From: an uncultured Lachnospiraceae bacterium | GTDB taxonomy: Bacteria; Bacillota; Clostridia; Lachnospirales; Lachnospiraceae | Reading direction: 5' to 3' | Assembly: GCA_934339365.1 (NCBI GenBank) | Contig: CAKRHW010000022.1 | Span: 1 to 20,928 of the forward strand | Length of the DNA stretch: 20,928 nucleotides | Part shown: piece after piece, positions 13,323 to 20,846 of the stretch | How positions within the stretch are numbered: the first letter of the stretch is position 1 | How the letters are laid out: every line of letters starts with the position of its first letter | Made by a program: the position numbers and the translations under genes | Notes under the pieces: model-generated | Databases searched by the model: none | What the model saw: the letters and a program-made list of their open reading frames with translations, nothing else | What the model was told of the DNA's origin: nothing

Positions 13323-13726
13323 TGCTTTTCTTTTCGTTTCTGTTGTTTTAAGTCATATCTGCGTTGCTTGTCTGCTTCTCGTTGTTGCTTACTGACTATT
13401 TTTCTTATCCGTTTATGTTCTTCCCGTTGCAGTTGCAATGCCTGTTGCGACTTCGTTCCGATACCATACTCGACAGTTTGTTTTCGTGCTTCTCTTTGCA
13501 CTCGTTTCGGATTTATCGCTTCCTTTCTGACTATCACATCAACAGCCGGACTGAATCTTAGCTGACTGTATTTTTTAAGAACAAATTCCCATATTTCATA
13601 ATCTTTCGGTTCTGCTCCAAATGTAACTTTGCATACAGACAATTTTCCATCTTCTATACGCTCAAATACACCAACCCAAAATGGGTGTTCAAAATACACT
13701 GTCAACTTTCCGATATTTCCTTCCAT
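13310..13726 (-). CDS. yjdF: YjdF family protein (DUF2992)
   Basis: This 138-residue protein matches the YjdF/DUF2992 pattern: an N-terminal beta-rich part (KLTVYFEHPFWVGVFERIED, then VTFGAEPKDYEIWEF) and a very basic, Gln/Lys/Arg-rich helical C-terminus (residues about 80-138). The N-terminal FEHPFWVG segment is the family signature I recognise. The biochemical function of YjdF is unknown; the family is commonly controlled by a riboswitch that binds azaaromatic compounds, so a role in dealing with such compounds has been proposed. AGGAGGG precedes the ATG, and the riboswitch-like leader precedes that. The stop codon is embedded in its own terminator hairpin. Confidence 0.9.
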   Translation of the reverse strand: MEGNIGKLTVYFEHPFWVGVFERIEDGKLSVCKVTFGAEPKDYEIWEFVLKKYSQLRFSPAVDVIVRKEAINPKRVQREARKQTVEYGIGTKSQQALQLQREEHKRIRKIVSKQQREADKQRRYDLKQQKRKEKHRGR

Positions 13727-13731
13727 AACGA

Positions 13732-13855
13732 AACCCTCCTAAAATGTATTTCGCAGAAATGGACAACCCGGAGGGGCAGGTTACTTACCTGAAATATTTT
13801 CCAGACGGCTGGGCTACCTACCAGCTCTAACACATCCAAAGATGTGCATTGCGTT
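13732..13855 (-). ncRNA. Probable yjdF riboswitch
   Basis: The 5' leader of yjdF is unusually GC-rich for this region and strongly structured. Reading the minus strand: a stem CACATC-TTTG-GATGTG (13835-13850), then GAGCTGGTAGGTAGCCCAGC, then CAGGTAAGTAACCTG, then CCCCTCCGGG and the ribosome site AGGAGGG next to the start codon. The position upstream of a DUF2992 gene and the GGTAGGTAGCC / ACCTGCCCC elements fit the yjdF RNA motif as I remember it. Pairing between the CCCTCC stretch and AGGAGGG would hide the ribosome site, suggesting translational control. Exact boundaries need a covariance-model search. Confidence 0.8.
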
Positions 13856-13975
13856 TTTATTCTACGTTTATATAAAGTGTGTTTCCACACAATATATCTA
13901 TATTAATATTTTATGCCTGCTAGCTACAAAAATTTCTTGTCTGCCATAACCTCAGTGAAAAAACGTCAAAAAAAA

Positions 13976-15097
13976 TCATTTTTTGAATCTATATTTTCCT
14001 TTTCCGTAACCGGACACTGGTTCGATAATATTAGCCTGCCTCAATTTTGAGAGAAGTTTAGAAGTGCCTGAACCTTTCAATTCAAGAAGTTCCATAACTG
14101 TACTTCTGCCAAATATTTCTTCAAAACCAAACTTCTCAAAAAGTTTATGAATATGGGCATTTGTTTTCTCAGAAAAGTCTCTTCCTTTTTCAGAAAGTAC
14201 ACTTTCAATGTCCACTTTTCCATCTTGAATGTCCACTTTTCCACTTTCAATATCTACTTTTGTTTCATTCAAAAGTCCACTAATATGCAATTTTCGATTG
14301 TGAAGCTCATTTTTCTCATTCAAAAGCAGATTTCTGAGAAACATTTCAAGATATTCTGTTGTTTCATAAATACCGTTTTGCAGATTCGTATAATTTGCAC
14401 GAACAAGTGCATTTCTGAAATACCACGCATTTTCTGCAAAAATATCATTGGTTGCTGAAAATCCAAGCATCCTCAAATATTTGATAAAGAACACTGCTGT
14501 TGTTCTCGTATTGCCTTCCCCAAAGATATGGATTTGCCATAATCTTGAGATGAATACCGCAAGATGGTGAATAATCTCTACCATTGAAAGACCTTTATAA
14601 CTAAAATCCTTCTCTTGCGAAAAGTCATATTCAAGTGTTGCTCTCAGTTCCGAAGCACTACCATACATAACAGTTGCTCCATCAAGCACCCATTCTTTCT
14701 TTGTGATATTATAATCTCTAATCTTTCCAGCATGTTTGTAAATACCTTGAAATAATTTTCGATGAATAGAAATATACTCATTGGGAGAAAAAGAGAACGC
14801 TGTTTCGGAAAGAATTTCTGCAATACGTAAAGAAACCTTATCTGCTTCTTCTGTGCGTTTATCCTCTGATAAATGCACCGGTCTTTCCTCGTAGTAGCTA
14901 TCAATAAGACTCTGTGCTTCTTTCATGGTGATTTTGCCTTCAATATTCTGAATGGCAGTATGAATCAAATATTTAGATGGCTTAAGACCATCCACCGCCT
15001 GAAGTCCAACCGCCGTACTCCAGGCATAGCCTTTATACTCTTTATCTGGCTCAGACTCTTTTAAATATTCCTTAAATGGGTCTTTTTCTATATCCAC
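13976..15097 (-). CDS. Fic-domain protein (AMP-transferase type)
   Basis: Fic enzymes transfer AMP or other phospho-groups from nucleotides to target proteins. The core motif is HIFGEGNTRTTAVF at residues 190-203, keeping the catalytic His190, acidic Glu194 and Arg198; Ile replaces the usual Pro and Thr the usual Gly. Near the N-terminus AIQNIEGKITMKEAQSLID (about 48-66) resembles a VbhA-type inhibitory helix with the IEG core, suggesting self-inhibition; its expected Ser is not obvious. The C-terminus (about 310-373) looks like a winged helix. Between them is a 7-residue tandem repeat. The start is GTG behind AGAGGTGGA. The 373-residue length fits multi-domain Fic proteins. It lies downstream of a frameshifted small gene and an HNH nuclease. 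Confidence 0.88.
   Translation of the reverse strand: MDIEKDPFKEYLKESEPDKEYKGYAWSTAVGLQAVDGLKPSKYLIHTAIQNIEGKITMKEAQSLIDSYYEERPVHLSEDKRTEEADKVSLRIAEILSETAFSFSPNEYISIHRKLFQGIYKHAGKIRDYNITKKEWVLDGATVMYGSASELRATLEYDFSQEKDFSYKGLSMVEIIHHLAVFISRLWQIHIFGEGNTRTTAVFFIKYLRMLGFSATNDIFAENAWYFRNALVRANYTNLQNGIYETTEYLEMFLRNLLLNEKNELHNRKLHISGLLNETKVDIESGKVDIQDGKVDIESVLSEKGRDFSEKTNAHIHKLFEKFGFEEIFGRSTVMELLELKGSGTSKLLSKLRQANIIEPVSGYGKGKYRFKK
14201..14257 (-). repeat. 21-bp tandem repeat in the Fic gene
   Basis: Nearly three 21-base units (21+21+15) encode KVDIESG KVDIQDG KVDIES in the linker before the C-terminal domain. The unit keeps the frame, so copy number could change linker length without breaking the protein. 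Confidence 0.85.
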
Positions 15098-15162
15098 TAT
15101 TCCACCTCTTTTTCATAACTATTTTAGTTTCTTTTATGTCTTTTTCTGCGCAATCACTGTTT

Positions 15163-15362
15163 CTATTCCAATAAATCGTTTCTAATTGTAATATACCCTT
15201 CATGTGTAGTTGTATATAATAACGGCATATCTTTATCATCGAAAAAGGCAATATCATTGGTTCCAAAGTCCGTATTTTCTACAATATCTCCACAACTTGA
15301 AATATTATATTTACAAAATGTTTCGAATTGTAAAAGGTATTTAAAAATATCTTCTCATTCAT
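15163..15362 (-). pseudogene. Small gene with early frameshift
   Basis: A ribosome site GAGAAGGGG and ATG (15360-15362) open the frame with MNE, after which this frame quickly stops. One base removed or added brings in a frame of about 63 codons: EDIFKYLLQFETFCKYNISS, then CGDIVENTDFGTNDIAFFDD and KDMPLLYTTTHEGYITIRND ending LLE with TAG at 15163-15165. A single missing G (GAGGAAG read as GAGAAG) would give a natural 66-residue protein. The sequence is acidic and compact and not known to me. Placed between an HNH nuclease gene and a Fic gene on the same strand, it could have been an immunity or antitoxin partner; that is speculation. Confidence 0.5.
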
Positions 15363-15392
15363 TGTTATCCCCTTCTCGTAAATTTTAATATT

Positions 15393-16499
15393 CTAATCCT
15401 GATACTGCCAATTACTGAATCCACAGTTTTGTGCTGATTGATATACCGGTAAAATAATGGATTTCAGTTCTTTCGCAAACTCTGGATATTCAAGCCCTTT
15501 TCTATATACCCGATAACGAATGTCATCGTTATTGATATGCTCTTTCGCACACTTTTCAAATTCATCATGTACTTTGTTATACTTCCACATTAATTCATAT
15601 GACCGAAATTCCTGTTTCACAAGTCTTTCAAAATAGGTATCCCAATCCGGCAAATGATTACTCTTAGAACTATTAATGCTCTTTGTGGTCGGATTTAAAT
15701 TCCACATTTCATCATGCGCCACATAGGACCATGGTACGAAATGATCAATTGAAATATCCTTTCCTGTAAGAATATTTCCACCATAGATTTCTTTCACCGG
15801 TTCTAATGTCAGGATTAACTTCCAATATTTCTTTACATCTTCAAGCTTTCGTTCCTGAGGCGGTCTTAATTTATCTGCTATTCCCGGAACGCTTGGATTA
15901 CGTCCCTGAAGATATAAAATCATATTATATTCTAACCAGCCTTGAATGATTTCCTGATTTTTCTGAATATACCTTACCCAGTCTTTTTGAATCTTTATCG
16001 TCGTGGAAAGACCTTTCAATTCCGTAAAATAATACATCAGTCGTTTTTCACTGTTGATTCTTGCAATCAATTCTTTTTCACCAACATTCCATGCCTTTCC
16101 CTTCAAATTCTCCATAAAAGGCGATTGTAAGCGATAAGGAACGTGATAAGTTAAAATTCTTTTCTTACTAATGATTTCTTTATCATCAGTGTTCTTTAAA
16201 AAACTGATAATATTTGATTTGTCCTCGCATGACTTAATTTCCGAATTCTTTGATTTAATCAAACCCACCAGATTTTCAAGAGTATCTTTCGGTCCAAGGT
16301 TCAAATGATATTCTGTGACCATATACCAGGCATCTGCTATCATCTCATCCACTAATTCTTCATAAGTAAGTTCAAACTTTCCTTCAATCACTTTTGCAAC
16401 AATTGACTTAAACCAAAAGAACTTATAACACTCACTTGTTTTGTCAAATAATCGTCCCAGATATTCAATATTCAGTTCTTCAGAATATGGCAATTGCAT
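15393..16499 (-). CDS. HNH endonuclease-domain protein
   Basis: The C-terminal third of this 368-residue protein holds an HNH nuclease motif: ISIDHFVPWSYVAHDEMWNL followed by NPTTKSINSSKS. The Asp-His pair, the Asn in NLNP and the Asn in SINSSKS are the usual metal-binding and catalytic positions. The N-terminal two thirds are helical (YKFFWFKSIVAKVIEG, FELTYEELVDEMIADAWYMV) and of unknown function. I chose the ATG at 16497-16499 behind GAGGAGAG; a GTG two codons earlier is possible. It has its own promoter and is followed by a frameshifted small gene and a Fic gene. Such nucleases often occur in defence islands; no methyltransferase or helicase is nearby. Confidence 0.82.
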   Translation of the reverse strand: MQLPYSEELNIEYLGRLFDKTSECYKFFWFKSIVAKVIEGKFELTYEELVDEMIADAWYMVTEYHLNLGPKDTLENLVGLIKSKNSEIKSCEDKSNIISFLKNTDDKEIISKKRILTYHVPYRLQSPFMENLKGKAWNVGEKELIARINSEKRLMYYFTELKGLSTTIKIQKDWVRYIQKNQEIIQGWLEYNMILYLQGRNPSVPGIADKLRPPQERKLEDVKKYWKLILTLEPVKEIYGGNILTGKDISIDHFVPWSYVAHDEMWNLNPTTKSINSSKSNHLPDWDTYFERLVKQEFRSYELMWKYNKVHDEFEKCAKEHINNDDIRYRVYRKGLEYPEFAKELKSIILPVYQSAQNCGFSNWQYQD

Positions 16500-16577
16500 A
16501 TGCACTCTCTCCTCTATTATTCAGGTTTTATCCATTCGCCAAAAGTCTGTCCATTTGACCCATCTATATTTAATTTA

Positions 16578-16606
16578 ATCATAGCAGTAAATGAGTAGAT
16601 TTGCAA
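16578..16606 (-). promoter_or_regulatory. Promoter of the HNH gene
   Basis: On the minus strand TTGCAA (16601-16606) and TATGAT (16578-16583) are 17 bases apart, with TG at the extended -10 position. It has the same design as the rtcB leader promoter. Confidence 0.6.
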
Positions 16607-16625
16607 AATAAATTTCCCTAATTTA

Positions 16626-17489
16626 TTATTTCAACGGAAAACAAATATCTATTTCCATATAACCGTCCTCTCTGACTTGACGATAGATATCAAGAATCGG
16701 TCTTTCATCTAATTCATTCCCTGTTTTTGAAAGCCATCTGCAGAATATCTCCTGATACACCATAAAAAGAAACTGTGGAAAACCTTTAAAATGATAAACC
16801 GCATATTTTCCACCTTGAAAATTTTGAAGAAATATATGCTCCCTATCTATGAATGCCAGTTGATCTAGTGAAACAGTCTGACACAATTCATACATACAGT
16901 GGTCCTCATCCGTAATCGATGGATCATCAATCGTACATTCAATGTAGCGTGTTTCTTCTGTAGCAAACTGCTCATATCTTTCTATAAAATGACACCACTC
17001 TTCTGGAAGCTGGTGGTAATTTCCCTGCTTTCTTTCATAAATCACCATAAAGCTGTCAAGATTTTCAACTGTAATTAATTTTCCTGCATCATCAAGCTCG
17101 TCTAGTGTCACTCCATAAGAAAACGAACTTTCTTCCACCATCTGTTCACTAATTTTCCGAAAATCTGTAGGCGATATACTTAGATGTTTTTTTAAAGCTG
17201 TAGCAAAATTGGAAGAAGAATATCCATATTTTGTGCCGATTTCTGTAATGCTTTTTTCTTTCTCAACCTTAAGACACCATGCACTTCTCTCTAGACGGAT
17301 TCTCTTGATAAACTGGTAAAGTGCTTCATCTGTTTCTTCCTTAAACATACGTGTCAGATGATATCTAGAATACGAACAGTGGCGGGCAACATCATCTACC
17401 GTTATTTCTTCATCAATATGGTCAAATATGTAGTTAATTGCCTGATTTATCACTGCACTGTGTATTGCATGATTTTCTTTATCATTCAT
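16626..17489 (-). CDS. AraC-family regulator with GyrI-like ligand domain
   Basis: Residues about 10-115 form the double helix-turn-helix of AraC/XylS activators (ITVDDVARHCSYSRYHLTRM with FKEE, then SITEIGTKYGYSSSNFATAL with KKHLSISPTDFR). Residues about 125-287 resemble the GyrI-like small-molecule-binding domain found in drug-responsive regulators (FMVIYERKQGNYHQLPEEW, GGKYAVYHFKGF, DIYRQVREDGYMEIDICFPL). The ATG overlaps the stop of the MATE gene (ATGA), so both are translated from one transcript. It most likely activates the MATE pump in response to a drug-like ligand. The 287-residue length is normal for this architecture. Confidence 0.92.
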   Translation of the reverse strand: MNDKENHAIHSAVINQAINYIFDHIDEEITVDDVARHCSYSRYHLTRMFKEETDEALYQFIKRIRLERSAWCLKVEKEKSITEIGTKYGYSSSNFATALKKHLSISPTDFRKISEQMVEESSFSYGVTLDELDDAGKLITVENLDSFMVIYERKQGNYHQLPEEWCHFIERYEQFATEETRYIECTIDDPSITDEDHCMYELCQTVSLDQLAFIDREHIFLQNFQGGKYAVYHFKGFPQFLFMVYQEIFCRWLSKTGNELDERPILDIYRQVREDGYMEIDICFPLK

Positions 17490-18823
17490 CCGTTCTGTCC
17501 TGCTTCCTTTCGTTTACTTATCTGTTTCTTTATCAAAAATAATGAAATAATTGCTGTAAGTGTTTCAGAACATGGTGCACTAAGCCATACACCTGTCATT
17601 CCAAATATTGCAGGAAGAATCATCGTAAATGCCAACAAAAGAACAATTCCCCTAAGTGCCGATATAATTGCAGATGATTTTGCATCTCCACAGCTTGTAA
17701 AATACATAGAATTCACTACATCATATCCCATAACCAAAAATGTCACTGCATAGATTTGAAAACCTGATGCAACCATATCTGCAACTTCATTACTGCATCC
17801 AAATACTCCTGCATAATATTTTCCTGTCACAAAAAACACTACAGCTGTCATAAATCCTATCACAAATAATATCTTATTCGTGGTTTTTCTCAAAGAAAAA
17901 GCGGTTTCTTTCTCTTTTGCCCCCCAGCATATACTGACAAGGGGACTGATTCCCTGCCCGAATCCAATACAGATCATGCTATAACCATATACCACAAATC
18001 CTAAGATTGCAAAAGCTGCAACACCATCTGCACCAACATATTTCATAAGCACATAATTATACACAAACATGGAAATAGCACTGGCCATCTCTCCAATAAA
18101 CTCAGATAAACCATTGAAGATAATTTCCCTGTTTATTTTTCTGTCAAACCCAAACTTTCTGAACCTGATTCCTGATTTCTGACTTAGGAAATAAAACATC
18201 TGCACAAGTACGGTCAGTAACTGTACTATCAAAGATGCTACTGCACTTCCCTGAATTCCAAATCCCAGAATTTTCACAAAAACATAATCTAAAATTCCAT
18301 TCAAAATGCATCCCAAAATACTGACAAGCATACAAATCTGTGGTTTTCCATCTGTACGAATAAACATTCCAAAAATTGTTCCTATTACCATCAGCGGATA
18401 CGTAAGCAACATGATTCTGTAATACTCTTTAAAATAAACCGCCAGGTAATTTCCTGCTTTTAAAATATTCAGAATTGGTGTAAATAACAAAAATACAAGA
18501 ACTGAGATTGCCATACATACAATCAAAGCCGTTGCTATCGTCTGGGAAAATACTTCAGACGATTTTTTACGTTCCTTTGCTCCAAGCAGTCTGCCACTAA
18601 TAACAGAACCACCCACACCAATGCAAAGTCCTGTTCCAAGGTAAAAATACAATATCGGTAGTCCCAGATTAATTGCTGCCAAAGCATTCTGCCCCACATA
18701 GTTTCCTGTAAAATATCCATCTGTTATTGTTATCACTGTCTGTAATAACATTGCTATGATACTCGGAATTGAAAATCTAAGTATCATTCCTGTTTTGTTT
18801 GCTTTGATTTGTTTCATATCCAT
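17486..18823 (-). CDS. MATE-family efflux transporter
   Basis: MATE transporters export drugs or metabolites by Na+ or H+ antiport in the cytoplasmic membrane. This 445-residue protein has about twelve hydrophobic helices and the typical opening MILRFSIPSIIAMLLQTVIT with ITDGYFTGNYVG, as well as GLGQGI-like IGFGQGISPLVSICWGAKE in the second half. The length is normal. The ribosome site AAGGAGTG is good. The gene overlaps the downstream AraC/GyrI-like regulator by 4 bases. The promoter has a good -10 but no recognisable -35, which suits control by an activator. Confidence 0.93.
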   Translation of the reverse strand: MDMKQIKANKTGMILRFSIPSIIAMLLQTVITITDGYFTGNYVGQNALAAINLGLPILYFYLGTGLCIGVGGSVISGRLLGAKERKKSSEVFSQTIATALIVCMAISVLVFLLFTPILNILKAGNYLAVYFKEYYRIMLLTYPLMVIGTIFGMFIRTDGKPQICMLVSILGCILNGILDYVFVKILGFGIQGSAVASLIVQLLTVLVQMFYFLSQKSGIRFRKFGFDRKINREIIFNGLSEFIGEMASAISMFVYNYVLMKYVGADGVAAFAILGFVVYGYSMICIGFGQGISPLVSICWGAKEKETAFSLRKTTNKILFVIGFMTAVVFFVTGKYYAGVFGCSNEVADMVASGFQIYAVTFLVMGYDVVNSMYFTSCGDAKSSAIISALRGIVLLLAFTMILPAIFGMTGVWLSAPCSETLTAIISLFLIKKQISKRKEAGQNG

Positions 18824-18825
18824 AG

Positions 18826-18865
18826 TTACATCACTCCTTTTCTTGCTCTTATTATAGTGATGTAA
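18826..18865 (-). promoter_or_regulatory. MATE-araC promoter with inverted repeat
   Basis: TTACATCACT (18826-18835) and AGTGATGTAA (18856-18865) are perfect 10-bp arms separated by 20 bases. The outer arm overlaps the TATAAT -10 box (18851-18856, minus strand), the inner one covers the ribosome site. No -35 box is found at 16-18 bases. It is a likely regulator site. Confidence 0.6.
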
Positions 18866-18909
18866 GTATTTTTATGCTTCTGAATTTGTGCTGTGATTAT
18901 TTTATAATT

Positions 18910-19533
18910 CTAAAAAATCTGTCCCGGCATTTTCTTTTTCTCTTTATACGGAAACTGCTTATCAAACTCTTCTGCTTCCTGTTCATCAACCATATAGCTT
19001 GCCGGTGTGGCATACTCACCTGTAATTCCATCTAGATAACCAGCTAGCAATTCTTTGCAAAGGAAAAATGATGCATCTTCTCCTTCTGGCAATCCATGAT
19101 AACGTATCCCAAACTCACTTGCCTGTCGGAATCCGCTTTTCCCATAAAAATCAATATTTCCTTCCATGCATATTGCACCACAGCCAAGCTCTGCTGCCTT
19201 CTCTAATGAATAATCCAGCAGAATTTTTCCATAACCCTTCCGCTTAAACTCATTCTTGATACAGATTGGCCCCATGGTTATAACAGGAATACTTCTTCCG
19301 TCATCTGCCGCGATTGTCGCTTTCATAAACATATTTTGCCCGATTAGCTCTCCAGCCTGATACATAACAAAATCAAGCTCCGGTACAAATGCCGGATCAT
19401 TCCTTAACTGATTCAGTACATAATGCTCTAAACATCCCGGACGATATACATTCCAAAAGCTGTCTCTTACCAGATTTTCCACTTCACGATATTCATTTTT
19501 TTCTTCCAAACGAATGACAATATGATTCTTCAT
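18910..19533 (-). CDS. GNAT-family N-acetyltransferase
   Basis: GNAT enzymes move an acetyl group from acetyl-CoA to an amine. In this 207-residue cytoplasmic protein the acetyl-CoA loop is FKRKGYGKILLDYSLEKA at about residues 95-112 (the RxxGxG/A motif), preceded by VITMGPICIKNEF and followed by GAICMEGNIDFYGKSGFRQA, the typical YxxxGF end of the core. A C-terminal extension of about 50 residues is charged. GGAGG precedes the ATG. It lies 51 bases after the TetR gene on the same strand and probably shares its regulated promoter. The acceptor is unknown. Confidence 0.88.
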   Translation of the reverse strand: MKNHIVIRLEEKNEYREVENLVRDSFWNVYRPGCLEHYVLNQLRNDPAFVPELDFVMYQAGELIGQNMFMKATIAADDGRSIPVITMGPICIKNEFKRKGYGKILLDYSLEKAAELGCGAICMEGNIDFYGKSGFRQASEFGIRYHGLPEGEDASFFLCKELLAGYLDGITGEYATPASYMVDEQEAEEFDKQFPYKEKKKMPGQIF

Positions 19534-19584
19534 CTATAATCCTCCTTCTATTTTACCATTATAATTCAACCGAAAAACTAAAAA

Positions 19585-20187
19585 TTATTCCTTAAGTTCC
19601 TTCACTATACTACTTATAGATGATTCAAATTTCTCTTTTATCTTTTTCTTATCACATGCATCAGAAACGCCATCATAAGCACTGTAATAGAAATACATGA
19701 CTGCATAGAATCTGACTGCTTTCTCATTCGGCTTCTCAATCCCCATGCTCTCAAATAAATCCTTTACATATGAAACCGGTCCTGACGCAAGATACTGCTG
19801 ATACAACCTTTGCATCTCTTCATTTCTGAACTGCTCTATGGTAAGCATCTTTCGAAAAGATGAAGCAAAATCATCTTCCGTCCAATATTCAAACATAGAC
19901 TTACTATATTCTATAAAATCATCCAAAGAAATTGCCTCATACTTTTCAGGCGTACTCTCTTTATCTTCTTCCGGCATATCACAATCTGCTGCATGATCCC
20001 TGTCCCCCTGTTCCATACGCTCCAAAATACAATCAAATATATCTCTTTTACTCTTATAATGACGATACAAAGCCCCCTTTGTCATCCCCAGTGCTCCTGC
20101 AATCTGACTAACCGAAACTGCTTCATAACCATCTTTAGCAAACAAATGTAGTGCCATAATTAATATTTCTTCTTTTCTATTTCCCAT
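19585..20187 (-). CDS. TetR-family repressor
   Basis: The helix-turn-helix VSVSQIAGALGMTKGALYRH (about residues 24-43) followed by YKSKRDIFDCILERM is typical of TetR repressors. The 200-residue length is normal. The C-terminal ligand domain includes MYFYYSAYDGVSDACDKKK. GGAGG stands 8 bases before the ATG. The gene has a strong promoter with two operators directly upstream, indicating autorepression, and the GNAT gene downstream is probably in the same unit. The ligand is unknown. Confidence 0.92.
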   Translation of the reverse strand: MGNRKEEILIMALHLFAKDGYEAVSVSQIAGALGMTKGALYRHYKSKRDIFDCILERMEQGDRDHAADCDMPEEDKESTPEKYEAISLDDFIEYSKSMFEYWTEDDFASSFRKMLTIEQFRNEEMQRLYQQYLASGPVSYVKDLFESMGIEKPNEKAVRFYAVMYFYYSAYDGVSDACDKKKIKEKFESSISSIVKELKE

Positions 20188-20205
20188 CGCGATAACCTCC
20201 AGGCA

Positions 20206-20258
20206 AAATAAACGACCGTTTACATTTTTATTCTAGTAAACGGTCGTTTATTTGTCAA
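20206..20258 (-). promoter_or_regulatory. TetR promoter with paired operators
   Basis: On the minus strand TTGACA (20253-20258) and TAGAAT (20230-20235) are 17 bases apart. AAATAAACGACCGTTTAC (20206-20223) and GTAAACGGTCGTTTATTT (20236-20253) are perfect 18-bp inverted copies. Each copy contains its own near-palindrome TAAACG-NN-CGTTTA; one fills the promoter spacer, the other covers the start site. Confidence 0.85.
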
Positions 20259-20306
20259 GGACTTGTTTTTCTTTTTTTGCATACTTTTTATACACTTCTA
20301 GTCTTT

Positions 20307-20846
20307 TTATAATTTCTTACCATATTTTTCGTCAAATTCTTTGTTATCTTTTAAGATGTCTTCTGTGCTATCGTCACTTAAATCATACCGTTCCAATTTT
20401 TTTAAACACTTACCCAACCAACTGAAATATAAAGCATTAGCTACAATTTCCACTTCACTAAAAGAATCTTCACCTTCTCCAATAGTGAAAACAAGAGTTC
20501 CATCATCTGTCGGCTGCTCTTTAAAGTTGCAATCAGCAAAAATTTCTCTTATCGTCTGGTATGCTTCATTCAAGTCGTGCTGTTTCATATTCAATATCCT
20601 GTCATTATCAACCCATACCGTAATTTTGTATAGGTAATCCATAGGTCTCTTCCAAGGGAGTTTCTTCCCTGCTTCTTCTTCTGCAATTTTCTTTCTTACT
20701 TCATCGGTCATCCGAACCGCTTCTTCTTCCGTCGGATAATAGCCATTTGCCCTGAAAAAATCTTCCTGTGCTTCCTCACAAACTTCCCTCAAACTTCTTC
20801 CACTACGTTTCATACCCTCTGGAAAATTCCAATTAAAATCACTCAT
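20307..20846 (-). CDS. Hypothetical protein
   Basis: I do not recognise this 179-residue soluble protein. It starts at MSDFNWNFPEGMKRSGRSLR behind GAGGAG (the frame could open further upstream, but without a ribosome site). Residues about 20-60 are helical and charged (EVCEEAQEDFFRANGYYPTE then EEAVRMTDEVRKK). Residues about 75-140 alternate hydrophobic and charged residues (YLYKITVWVDNDRIL, LVFTIGEGEDSFSEVEIVAN) and look like an alpha/beta domain. The C-terminus is acidic. There is no signal peptide or membrane segment. It has no evident operon partner inside the window. Confidence 0.65.
   Translation of the reverse strand: MSDFNWNFPEGMKRSGRSLREVCEEAQEDFFRANGYYPTEEEAVRMTDEVRKKIAEEEAGKKLPWKRPMDYLYKITVWVDNDRILNMKQHDLNEAYQTIREIFADCNFKEQPTDDGTLVFTIGEGEDSFSEVEIVANALYFSWLGKCLKKLERYDLSDDSTEDILKDNKEFDEKYGKKL

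Noticed and set aside
13364..13565. Two overlapping plus-strand frames opposite yjdF
   Set aside because: Both are antisense to the basic, repetitive C-terminus of YjdF and have no start signal.
13967..13985. An A/T-only hairpin at the end of the Fic gene
   Set aside because: The stem is only A-T pairs and would be too weak to call a terminator with confidence.
15072..15266. A 64-codon minus-strand frame upstream of the Fic gene
   Set aside because: It overlaps the small frameshifted gene in another frame and the Fic start, and has no ribosome site.
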